Positions 24,827 to 32,971 of a stretch of 34,554 nucleotides of DNA are shown one piece after another (position 1 is the first letter of the stretch; the number at the start of each line of letters is the position of its first letter). Source of the stretch: Candidatus Gallitreponema excrementavium (GTDB lineage Bacteria; Spirochaetota; Spirochaetia; Treponematales; Treponemataceae); assembly GCA_017694795.1 (NCBI GenBank), contig JADIMM010000019.1:1-34554 (forward strand), given 5' to 3'. Both the position numbers and the translations under genes were made by a program. The notes beneath the pieces were generated by a model. The model was not told the origin of the DNA. It was given only the letters and a program-made list of their open reading frames with translations, and did no database searches.

Positions 24827-27349
24827 ATGAAAGAAAATCTACCTTTTGCACGATTTTATAAAAGATCTCCTGATTGTACTGTTTCAAGGGGGTGTACTGT
24901 CTGCGTGCAAAAGCCTGAATGCTTTCAGACATTGGAAAGTCATTTGCTGGAAACCGCAAAGCTTGCAAAAATTTTTGGAAATAATCTAGGCTTTGGACAA
25001 TTGTCCTATTTATCAGGACTTTTACATGATGCTGGAAAGGCAACGGAAGAATGGCAACAGTATCTTTTTGATTCAATAATGGGAGAGAAAGCTGTCAAAA
25101 AGCAAGACCATTCTTCTATCGGAGCTTTATTATCAGATTTATATATTGAAAAAATGACATTACCCAAGATTATTATTCAGGCTGCGGTTATGTATCATCA
25201 TGGAAGCGGATTACCGGATTTTCTTTCTCTTGATGGGACAACTCCGTTCAGCGATCGCTTGAATAAAAAAAGTAATGCGATAGATATCTTTAAAATAGAA
25301 TCAAGATTGCCGATGACTGTTTGTCGTGATATCAAACAATATTTCTGCGATGGCAGTATCAATGATTTCGGAGAATCTTTTATCCGACAGTGTAAAAGCG
25401 GCTGTATTTTCAGAGATAATACAATAGATAAGAAAAAATTTCTATTTAACATGGGGATGCATCTGCGTCAGTTTTCCAGTTGCCTGATTGATGCAGATAG
25501 AATCGACAGTCGTAATTTTGAATCGGAAAAATCGATTACTGATAAACCATGTATTCCCCAGTGGGAAATTATGTTGAATAAATTAGAATCTGCATTATCT
25601 TTATTTCCTCCCTCTGGCAAGATATCGGAAATACGGAAAAATCTTTCAAACAGATGTGCAGCTTATGGGAAAAAAGCAAAAGGAATTTATACCTGCTCCG
25701 CAATGACAGGATCAGGCAAAACGCTTGCTTCGCTTCGTTTTGCTCTTGAACAGGCGAAATTATATCACATGAAGCGGATTATTATCATTGCACCGTATAC
25801 TTCTATTATAGATCAAAATGCCAGAATAATTCGCAGTATTTTAGAAAATAACGATGAAGGAGGGCGTATTGTCTTTGAGTGTCACTCCAATATTGCATTT
25901 AATACAGGACAGGAAATCATTGATTCGATTGATGATTACACTGAATTTGAACATTCATGGAATGCTCCTATTGTTATAACCACAATGGTTCAATTTTTGG
26001 AAGCTCTTTTCGCTTCCGGGACAAAAAGTATCCGCCGTATGCATAATATTGAAGATAGTGTTTTGGTCTTTGATGAAATTCAAACATTACCGCTAAAATG
26101 CGTTTATCTCTTTAACTGGGCTCTGGATTATCTTGTTAAATGTTGTTCCTGTTCTGCTTTATTATGTACAGCAACTCAACCGTGTCTTGATAAAATTGGA
26201 GAAGATAGATTTCACTTGAGACTGGACGGAGAAATAATCGAAAATGAGCAATTTCATTTCAGAGAATTGCAGAGAGTTGTTTTTTCTGATAAGAGTAAAG
26301 GAGGCCGACTCAAGGTTCAGCCGAAAGATGTCTGTTCTTATATTTCCGAACAAATGGATTTTTGCTCAAATTTTCTTGCTGTTGTCAATACAAAATCTCA
26401 AGCAAAAGAACTCTTTGAACTGGTAAAAAACAGTGGTTGCGCTGATTCAGTATATCATCTTAGTACAAACATGTGTCCGATGCATCGTAAAGAAGTTATC
26501 GACACGATTAAAAATGAATTAAGTTTTCATCGGCGTATTGTCTGCATCAGCACACGCCTAATTGAAGCCGGTATTGATCTCAGCTTTGATGGGGCACTGC
26601 GTTATATGGCAGGGCTTGATTCGGTTATTCAGACCGCCGGACGATGCAACAGAAATGGAGATTTAACAGATAGCTCAGGGAAACCTGTTTGCGGACGTGT
26701 CGCACTTTTTTCAATACAAAATGAAAATTTAAGTTCATTGGAAGAAGTAAAAATCGGACAGAAATGCATGGAGAGAATCCTAAGAGAAAAAGAAACGGAA
26801 GATGATTATTCTTTAGAGAACTTCAATTTGATTTGTCCCGAAATTATTAGACGTTATTTTTTATATTACTATCAGCAATTTTCAAAAAAACTTGCTTATC
26901 CTGTTTTAAATGGTAATTTTTCTTTGATTGACTTGCTATCCGATAACGGTACAGCTGTGGAGGAATACAAACGCATTCATAAAAGACACTGCTATCCGCT
27001 TCCGTTTGTCCAGTCATTTAAAACAGCAGGAGAACATTTTGAAGTCATTGCTGATGCAACAATTGGCATCATTGTTCCGTATAATTTTAATTCCATTGCC
27101 GGACGCCTTTCCGCATTGGAAAAAGGGGATGAAAATTTTGCAGATTCTTTGAAAAATTTGATTTGTGAGGCTCAGCAGTTTTCAGTTAATGTCTATAAAA
27201 ATCAACTTGAAAAACTGAAAAAAGAAAATATGATTTACGAAGTAATTCCTGATTCTGGGATTTACGCACTTTTTGAGGAATACTACAATTCTGAGCAAGG
27301 ATTAAATTTTGAAAATTTCTGCGGAAATGCAGAAATATTGGCATATTAG
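24827..27349 (+). CDS. cas3: Cas3 helicase-nuclease, type I-C
   Basis: The effector nuclease recruited by Cascade to unwind and degrade the target strand. The 840-residue protein has an N-terminal HD domain (His39, then LSGLLHDAGKATEEW with His67-Asp68, and later a YHHGSGLPD histidine pair) and a superfamily-2 helicase: Walker A AMTGSGKTLASLRF near 293-306, a DEAH-box equivalent VFDEIQTLP near 414-422, motif III as LLCTATQP, and motif VI QTAGRCNRNGDLT near 602. Cys residues at 17-32 (CTVSRGCTVC, PEC) form an N-terminal cluster that may bind a metal. ATG 24827 is preceded by AAGGAAAG. Domain order and length are normal for type I-C Cas3. Confidence 0.96.
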   Translation: MKENLPFARFYKRSPDCTVSRGCTVCVQKPECFQTLESHLLETAKLAKIFGNNLGFGQLSYLSGLLHDAGKATEEWQQYLFDSIMGEKAVKKQDHSSIGALLSDLYIEKMTLPKIIIQAAVMYHHGSGLPDFLSLDGTTPFSDRLNKKSNAIDIFKIESRLPMTVCRDIKQYFCDGSINDFGESFIRQCKSGCIFRDNTIDKKKFLFNMGMHLRQFSSCLIDADRIDSRNFESEKSITDKPCIPQWEIMLNKLESALSLFPPSGKISEIRKNLSNRCAAYGKKAKGIYTCSAMTGSGKTLASLRFALEQAKLYHMKRIIIIAPYTSIIDQNARIIRSILENNDEGGRIVFECHSNIAFNTGQEIIDSIDDYTEFEHSWNAPIVITTMVQFLEALFASGTKSIRRMHNIEDSVLVFDEIQTLPLKCVYLFNWALDYLVKCCSCSALLCTATQPCLDKIGEDRFHLRLDGEIIENEQFHFRELQRVVFSDKSKGGRLKVQPKDVCSYISEQMDFCSNFLAVVNTKSQAKELFELVKNSGCADSVYHLSTNMCPMHRKEVIDTIKNELSFHRRIVCISTRLIEAGIDLSFDGALRYMAGLDSVIQTAGRCNRNGDLTDSSGKPVCGRVALFSIQNENLSSLEEVKIGQKCMERILREKETEDDYSLENFNLICPEIIRRYFLYYYQQFSKKLAYPVLNGNFSLIDLLSDNGTAVEEYKRIHKRHCYPLPFVQSFKTAGEHFEVIADATIGIIVPYNFNSIAGRLSALEKGDENFADSLKNLICEAQQFSVNVYKNQLEKLKKENMIYEVIPDSGIYALFEEYYNSEQGLNFENFCGNAEILAY

Positions 27350-27370
27350 GTCATTTTTTAAGGAGACGTT

Positions 27371-28054
27371 ATGAAGGAAAACAGCATTGAATATTCTCTT
27401 TTTGGGAAATATGCATTATTTACAGATCCGGTTACAAAAATCGGAGGAGAAAAAAGTACTTATCATATTCCTACATATGAGGCTATTAAAGGGATTACAC
27501 AAAGTATTTACTGGAAACCGACCATTATATGGGTTATTGATAAAATACGAGTTATTAATAAAATCAGCACAGAATCAAAAAATATAAAGCCGATTTGTTA
27601 TAATGGAGGAAACGACTTATCTGTTTATACATATCTCCGTAATGTAGAGTATCAGGTAAAAGCCCATTTTGAATGGAATTTACAGCGACCAGATTTGGCA
27701 AAAGACAGAAATGAAAATAAACATTATGATATGGCCAAAAGAGCTTTGGAAAAGGGCGGTCGCCGAGATATTTTCTTAGGAGCGAGAGAATGTCAGGGAT
27801 ACGTTGAACCTAAGGCATTTGGTAGCGGAATCGGCTTTTATGATGAAGAGCTCTCTTTTTCATATGGTGTTATGTTCCATGGTTTTGATTATCCATCGGA
27901 AGTCAATACGGAAAAACTGACAGCGAGGTTCTGGAATGCAAAAATGGAAAAGGGAATTATAGAATTCCCCAGACCGCAGGATTGCATCATGAGACGGGAA
28001 ATTCGGAACTATTCTGTCAGAAAACCGGATGTTAAAGCGGAGGAGATTTCATGA
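27371..28054 (+). CDS. cas5c: Cas5c (Cas5d), crRNA-processing subunit of type I-C Cascade
   Basis: In type I-C there is no Cas6; Cas5c itself cuts the precursor crRNA at the repeat hairpin and caps the 5' handle. The 227-residue protein has the family pattern [48 protein letters not shown], and [10 protein letters not shown]. Tyr47, Lys117 and His118 fall at, or one residue from, the catalytic triad reported for Bacillus halodurans Cas5d (Tyr46, Lys116, His117). ATG 27371 follows AAGGAGA. The stop overlaps the cas8c start by ATGA, so the two are coupled. Confidence 0.95.
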   Translation: MKENSIEYSLFGKYALFTDPVTKIGGEKSTYHIPTYEAIKGITQSIYWKPTIIWVIDKIRVINKISTESKNIKPICYNGGNDLSVYTYLRNVEYQVKAHFEWNLQRPDLAKDRNENKHYDMAKRALEKGGRRDIFLGARECQGYVEPKAFGSGIGFYDEELSFSYGVMFHGFDYPSEVNTEKLTARFWNAKMEKGIIEFPRPQDCIMRREIRNYSVRKPDVKAEEIS

Positions 28055-29934
28055 GTTGGATTGTTGAATTATCAAAGGTTTATGATAATATACAGCGGAA
28101 TGACAACATTATTGATAAGCCGATACCTATTTATCATGTTACGAATAATGCATCTGTAACAATTACACTTAATAAAAATGGACAAATTTTAAAAGCTAAT
28201 TTGGTTGATAAAAAAGACCCGGAACGTTCGACGTGTATGCCGTGCACAGAATCCTGTGCTGCCAGAACAAGCGGCATTGATGCATATCCGCTATCAGATA
28301 AGTTGGAATATGTTTCCGGGAATTCCGAAAAACACGAAAAATATTCGCAACTTCTGAAAAGCTGGTGTGAATCACCGTGGGGGACACAAAAAATCAAAGC
28401 TGTCTACAGGTATATTTCTGAAAATACATTACTTGAAGATTTAAGGAAATATGGGATTAAAAAAGAAGAAATTCAAGATTTTGTCCGGTGGCAGGTCGAA
28501 ATTCCGGATGATGCCATACCCGAATTATGGAAAGATAGAAATATTTACGACAGTTGGATACAATATTACAATTCCTCCTATTATGATTTGTATTGTGAAG
28601 AAAATTTCATAAAAAAAGATGAAAAAGAAAAACGGATACGAAAATCGGATTTAAGTTATACTGATGGAAAAGTATCAAAAATAGCTGTTTTTCATCCGTC
28701 AAAAATACGTAACAACGGAGATAAAGCGAAACTGATTTCTTCCAACGATACAGAAAATTTTACTTTTCGGGGACGTTTCCTTAACAATGGTGAGGCGTGC
28801 CAAATCGGTTCCGAAGCAACACAGAAGGCTCATTCTGCATTGAGATGGCTTATAAACAGACAGGGAGTGGCATTAGGCGACGGACTTTCAATTGTTACAT
28901 GGAATGAAGCCGGAGATCGCATCCCATCTGTTACCGATAGCAGTCATGAATTGGAGGAATTTGATTATGGTTTAAATTTCGGAGAAAAAAATGAAGAATA
29001 CTCAACTGCTTCCGAATTTGCAAAAGCCATCAACAATAAACTTTCCGGCTATTACCAGCGAACAGGAAGTCCTGAAAAAATTATGATAATGGCTATTAAG
29101 GAAGCGACCCCCGGACAAGGAAGGGCTTCTATTGCTCTTTACAGAGAGTTGATTAATTCCGATATGATGACAGCATTAAACAACTGGTATACCCGTCTTT
29201 TATGGTACAATACATATTATACAAAATCCAAATCACAAGAGTCAAAAACTCTCCCTGTTGATTCAATCGGAACACCATCACCGAAGGACATCGCCAAATG
29301 TGCTTACGGAAGTCAGGTCAAACCAACATTGGTTGAGAAGACTGTTCAGCGGATTCTTCCATGCATTTTAGATGGAAATCCGATTCCTTCAGACTTGGAA
29401 ATTCAATGTATCCGGTCTGCATCTAACTTATACATTTTTAATACTAAATTCGAGAAGAGTTATGTGTTACAAACAGCATGCGCTGTTTATAAATATAATC
29501 AAATTGTGAAAAATAAGGAGGTCTACGATTTGTCATTAGAAGAAAACAGAAAAAGCCGGGACTATTTGTACGGCAGGTTATTGGCGGTTGCACATCAGGA
29601 AGAATCCGCTGCATTGGCGAAGATGGGGGACAACAGGAATACAAATGCGATGCGTTATATGCAACAATTTTCGATTCGCCCTGCATCAACATGGAAAATT
29701 ATTTACGAAAAACTGATTCCATACAAACGGCATTTAGCACCAGGATTGGCGGCATGGTTTGAAAACAAGATTCGTGACATTACCGATTTATTTGAACCTG
29801 ATGATTATCTTAACGATAAGCCGCTTTCGGGCGAATATTTACTCGGTTATCAGTGTCAGTTAAAGTCAAAAGGATCAACACAAAACAGTGAATCTGATCC
29901 AGAAAATAATACACTTTTAATTTTGGAGGAATAA
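28051..29934 (+). CDS. cas8c: Cas8c (Csd1), large subunit of type I-C Cascade
   Basis: The large subunit that recognises the PAM and helps open the target duplex. At 627 residues it is of typical Csd1 length. Family hallmarks include the N-terminal [14 protein letters not shown], a Cys-rich [14 protein letters not shown] near 65-78, the NFTFRGRF...[19 protein letters not shown] segment, and the C-terminal helical half [21 protein letters not shown]. The ATG overlaps the cas5c stop by four bases. An internal Shine-Dalgarno plus TTG at 29515-29532 probably also yields Cas11c from the same frame. Confidence 0.95.
   Translation: MSWIVELSKVYDNIQRNDNIIDKPIPIYHVTNNASVTITLNKNGQILKANLVDKKDPERSTCMPCTESCAARTSGIDAYPLSDKLEYVSGNSEKHEKYSQLLKSWCESPWGTQKIKAVYRYISENTLLEDLRKYGIKKEEIQDFVRWQVEIPDDAIPELWKDRNIYDSWIQYYNSSYYDLYCEENFIKKDEKEKRIRKSDLSYTDGKVSKIAVFHPSKIRNNGDKAKLISSNDTENFTFRGRFLNNGEACQIGSEATQKAHSALRWLINRQGVALGDGLSIVTWNEAGDRIPSVTDSSHELEEFDYGLNFGEKNEEYSTASEFAKAINNKLSGYYQRTGSPEKIMIMAIKEATPGQGRASIALYRELINSDMMTALNNWYTRLLWYNTYYTKSKSQESKTLPVDSIGTPSPKDIAKCAYGSQVKPTLVEKTVQRILPCILDGNPIPSDLEIQCIRSASNLYIFNTKFEKSYVLQTACAVYKYNQIVKNKEVYDLSLEENRKSRDYLYGRLLAVAHQEESAALAKMGDNRNTNAMRYMQQFSIRPASTWKIIYEKLIPYKRHLAPGLAAWFENKIRDITDLFEPDDYLNDKPLSGEYLLGYQCQLKSKGSTQNSESDPENNTLLILEE
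29530..29934 (+). CDS. cas11c: Cas11c small subunit from an internal start within cas8c
   Basis: AAGGAGG (29515-29521), a perfect Shine-Dalgarno, stands eight bases before an in-frame TTG at 29530. Translation there gives a 134-residue all-helical protein beginning (M)[19 protein letters not shown] and sharing the cas8c stop. It is known that type I-C systems make the small subunit Cas11 by internal initiation near the end of cas8c, and that it is about this size and needed for a stable Cascade. The signal is seen; expression is inferred. Confidence 0.7.
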   Translation: MSLEENRKSRDYLYGRLLAVAHQEESAALAKMGDNRNTNAMRYMQQFSIRPASTWKIIYEKLIPYKRHLAPGLAAWFENKIRDITDLFEPDDYLNDKPLSGEYLLGYQCQLKSKGSTQNSESDPENNTLLILEE

Positions 29935-29935
29935 A

Positions 29936-30790
29936 ATGAGTGTTTTAGAAAACAAAATTGATTTTGCATTAGTCTTTTCGGTGAAAAATGCTAATCCGAA
30001 CGGTGATCCTCTAAACGGGAACATCCCGCGCATGACATTAGACGGACACGGAGAGTTATCTGATGTTTGCCTGAAACGAAAAATCAGAAACCGTCTCTTG
30101 GAATCAGGAGAAAAGATTTTTGTTCAGTCTGATGATTACAGAAAAGATGAGTTCCGTTCCCTTCGTAACAGAGCTGAATCTGTTTTAAAAGATGTAATGA
30201 AAACAAAAGACGAAGAAATGTTTCGAAAACAGGCTAATGAGACATGGTTCGATGTAAGGAGTTTCGGTCAGGTTTTTGCTTTTTCCGGCGGAGAGGGAAA
30301 AGGTCTCTCTGTTGGTATTCGGGGGCCTGTTTCTATTCAGGCTGCTTTCAGTATCGATCCCGTCAATGTAACGAGCATGCAAATTACCAAAAGTGTCAGT
30401 AGCGAAGGAGACGGAACAAAACGCGGTTCTGACACGATGGGAATGAAACATAGTGTGGACTTCGGTCTGTATGTTGCCTATGGCAGTATTAATCCTCAGT
30501 TGGCAGAACTGACAGGTTTTTCAGATGATGATTCCGAAAAAATAAAAAATGCAATTCTTCATATTTTTGACAATGATGCCTCATCCGCCAGACCTGAGGG
30601 CAGTATGGAAGTTGTTAAATTATATTGGTGGAAACATAACTCCAAGGCGGGACAATATTCATCCGCTAAAGTTCACCGGACGTTGGAGATAAAGAAAAAA
30701 GACGGTATCAAAGAGGCAAAATCGGCAGCGGATTATGAAATCATAACAAATGATTTACCCGACTTAAAACCTGAAGAACTGTCATTTTAG
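29936..30790 (+). CDS. cas7c: Cas7c (Csd2), backbone subunit of type I-C Cascade
   Basis: Seven or so copies coat the crRNA spacer in the complex. The 284-residue protein opens with the family signature FALVFSVKNANPNGDPLNGNIPRM, followed by DVCLKRKIRNRL, WFDVRSFGQVFAFSGG, IRGPVSIQAAFSIDPVNV, and the C-terminal SARPEGSMEVVKLYWWKHNS. ATG 29936 lies two bases after the cas8c stop, with GGAGGAATAAA as ribosome binding site, and the stop abuts the cas4 start, so it is in the same operon. Confidence 0.96.
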   Translation: MSVLENKIDFALVFSVKNANPNGDPLNGNIPRMTLDGHGELSDVCLKRKIRNRLLESGEKIFVQSDDYRKDEFRSLRNRAESVLKDVMKTKDEEMFRKQANETWFDVRSFGQVFAFSGGEGKGLSVGIRGPVSIQAAFSIDPVNVTSMQITKSVSSEGDGTKRGSDTMGMKHSVDFGLYVAYGSINPQLAELTGFSDDDSEKIKNAILHIFDNDASSARPEGSMEVVKLYWWKHNSKAGQYSSAKVHRTLEIKKKDGIKEAKSAADYEIITNDLPDLKPEELSF

Positions 30791-31432
30791 ATGTACCCCG
30801 AATCCGATTATCTGCTGTTGAGCGGGCTTCAGCATTTACGCTTTTGCCCGCGGCAGTGTGCTTTGATTCATATCGAACAGCTTTGGAAGGAGAACTTTTT
30901 TACAGCATCGGGGAGGGTTTTACATGAGAAAGTCCACGGAGGGATTGGAGAATCGAGAAAAATCATCCGTATAGAACGTGATTTAAAGATTTCATCACAA
31001 AAGCTTGGAGTTGCCGGTCAAACGGATGTCGTGGAGTTTTATTCCGATGGCAGGATCATTCCCGTAGAATATAAGCACGGACAACCGAAACCGGACACAA
31101 GTGATGAGGTTCAGCTGTGTGCGCAGGCAATATGTCTTGAGGAAATGCTGGGGTGTTCTGTCAGTGAGGGAGCTTTGTTTTACTTTAAAATACGCCGCCG
31201 GATTACCGTACCGATAACGGCGGAATTAAGAAAAGAAACGGAAGAGCTTGCATTCAAATTTCATGATTTAGTGGAAGAAGGACTGACACCTAAAGCTGAA
31301 TACAAAAAAAAATGTGAAAGTTGCTCTTTTATAGATGAGTGTTTCCCTGAATCAGCCGGACGGAGTAAGTCAGTAGATATTTATGTAAAACGCAGATTGA
31401 ATACCAATGAAGACTTCTCATCAGATTTATAG
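30791..31432 (+). CDS. cas4: Cas4 RecB-like exonuclease, adaptation
   Basis: Trims and orients prespacers so that spacers next to the right PAM are integrated. The 213-residue protein has the Cas4 N-terminal cysteine motif LRFCPRQCALIHIEQLW, the RecB nuclease core GQTDVVEF...IIPVEYKHG and DEVQLCAQAICLEEM, and a C-terminal CESCSFIDEC that completes the 4Fe-4S site. ATG 30791 follows the cas7c stop (TAG 30788-30790) with no gap; the Shine-Dalgarno is weak, so coupling to cas7c is likely. Confidence 0.95.
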   Translation: MYPESDYLLLSGLQHLRFCPRQCALIHIEQLWKENFFTASGRVLHEKVHGGIGESRKIIRIERDLKISSQKLGVAGQTDVVEFYSDGRIIPVEYKHGQPKPDTSDEVQLCAQAICLEEMLGCSVSEGALFYFKIRRRITVPITAELRKETEELAFKFHDLVEEGLTPKAEYKKKCESCSFIDECFPESAGRSKSVDIYVKRRLNTNEDFSSDL

Positions 31433-31483
31433 GTGAAGTCATTTGTTTTTTTACCAGTAATCTAAATCGATATTGGAGAAATT

Positions 31484-32515
31484 ATGCAACGGTTTCTGAA
31501 TACATTATATGTGACAACTCAAAAAAGTTACTTACACAAAAAGGGAGAGGCTGTTGAAATTATTGTCGGCGATGAAATCAAGGCAAGGATTCCACTTATA
31601 ACCCTTGACAGTATTGTCTGCTTCGGTAATATTTCCGTCAGCCCGTTTTTATTGGGAGCCTGTCCTGAGAAAAATATAACTATCAGTATGCTTTCTGAAA
31701 CAGGAAAATTTCTTGCCAGAGTACAGGGCCCTGTTGCTGGGAATGTCCTTTTAAGAAAAGCCCAATACCGGATTTCAGACGATAAAACTTTGTCCACTAA
31801 AGTTGCAAAATATTTTATCACCGGAAAAATAGCAAATCAAAAAACGGTGTTGCAGCGTGCGATTAGAGATCATGCTGACAAAATTGATGGGATTAAAGTC
31901 AAAAAAGCAATTGCAGTATTAAGTGGTAATATTACAAAAATAGAAAAGGAACATGATTTAGATAAACTCCGTGGGATTGAGGGGGATTCTGCAGAAACTT
32001 ATTTTTCGGTTTTCGATGAGCTGATTGTATCACAAAAAGAATCTTTCGTTTTTTCGGGACGGAACCGACGTCCTCCGCTGGATAATGTAAATGCCATGCT
32101 TTCTTATGTGTACACACTGCTTTATCATGATATGATAAGCGCCTTGGAGTGCAGCGGATTGGATCCGGCTGTAGGATTTCTTCATCGGGATCGTCCCGGT
32201 CGGTTAAGTCTTGCTTTGGATCTGATGGAAGAATTCAGGTCTTTTTTTGCGGACCGGCTGGTTCTTTCTCTGATAAATCGGAATGAAATTTTCTCCCGCC
32301 AGTTTGAGACTTCTGCAAGCAATGCAGTTGTCATGAATGATGATGCCCGGAAAACACTCATAACTGCCTACCAAAAAAAGAAGGAAGTTGTTGTCAATCA
32401 CCCTTATGTAGAAAAAAAGATGCATTTGGCGATTTTGTTTCATACGCAGGCCAGACTGTTAGCCCGGTTTATCCGCGGGGATATTGACGGGTATCCTGTA
32501 TATATTTGGAAATAA
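31484..32515 (+). CDS. cas1: Cas1 integrase, type I-C
   Basis: With Cas2, integrates new spacers at the leader end. The 343-residue protein has an N-terminal beta domain (MQRFLNTLYVTTQKSYLHKKGEAVEI) and the helical catalytic domain. Glu166 is in LRGIEGDSAETYF, His234 in DPAVGFLHRDRPGRLSLALDL, and the acidic positions near 246-250 complete the metal site. ATG 31484 is preceded by GGAGAAATT. The 51-bp gap after cas4 is the widest between the three adaptation genes. Confidence 0.96.
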   Translation: MQRFLNTLYVTTQKSYLHKKGEAVEIIVGDEIKARIPLITLDSIVCFGNISVSPFLLGACPEKNITISMLSETGKFLARVQGPVAGNVLLRKAQYRISDDKTLSTKVAKYFITGKIANQKTVLQRAIRDHADKIDGIKVKKAIAVLSGNITKIEKEHDLDKLRGIEGDSAETYFSVFDELIVSQKESFVFSGRNRRPPLDNVNAMLSYVYTLLYHDMISALECSGLDPAVGFLHRDRPGRLSLALDLMEEFRSFFADRLVLSLINRNEIFSRQFETSASNAVVMNDDARKTLITAYQKKKEVVVNHPYVEKKMHLAILFHTQARLLARFIRGDIDGYPVYIWK

Positions 32516-32530
32516 GGATGCGATGCATAT

Positions 32531-32818
32531 ATGATGATGCTTGTCAGCTACGATGTGGCAAAAGATGAAAAAGGGGAAAAGCGTCTCCGCAGAGTTGCAA
32601 AAATTTTGGAGAATTACGGACAAAGAGTCCAGTATTCTGTTTTTGAATGTTTGGTCGATCCGGGGCAGTGGGTCGCATTAAAGAAAAAGCTAATGGATGA
32701 AATCAATCCGGAATTCGACAGTTTGCGTTTTTATTCTCTCGGGGCAAATTGGCAGCGAAAAGTAGAGCATGTCGGGCAAAAAAAGCCCTTAGATCCTCAG
32801 GGAATTCTAATTTTGTGA
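32531..32818 (+). CDS. cas2: Cas2, type I-C
   Basis: Dimer that bridges two Cas1 dimers during spacer integration. The 95-residue protein has the ferredoxin-like fold signature LVSYDVAKDEKGEKRLRRVAKILENYG with Asp8, then QRVQYSVFECLVDPGQW and a C-terminal DPQGILIL. Three ATG codons in a row (32531-32539) make the exact start uncertain by two residues; the nearest AAGGA is 13 bases up. It is the last cas gene, 153 bp before the first repeat. Confidence 0.95.
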   Translation: MMMLVSYDVAKDEKGEKRLRRVAKILENYGQRVQYSVFECLVDPGQWVALKKKLMDEINPEFDSLRFYSLGANWQRKVEHVGQKKPLDPQGILIL

Positions 32819-32971
32819 GGTAAAATCATCGCGAACATGCAGCAAACATCATTCTGGTCTATCAAAATAATTCTAAAAACACCATTTTTCTTGTATAATT
32901 ATAGGGGAATTAAATTGCTCGCGGAAAAAACTTCCTAATTCTTTTATATAAAATAAATTATATGATATAGT
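32819..32971 (+). promoter_or_regulatory. CRISPR leader
   Basis: A 153-bp AT-rich stretch without an ORF lies between cas2 and the first repeat. It contains TATAAT (32894-32899) with a weak -35 (TTCTAA, 32871-32876) 17 bp upstream, giving transcription into the array about 65 bp before the first repeat. The final 40 bases are almost pure A and T, as in many leaders. New spacers should be added at 32972. Confidence 0.7.
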
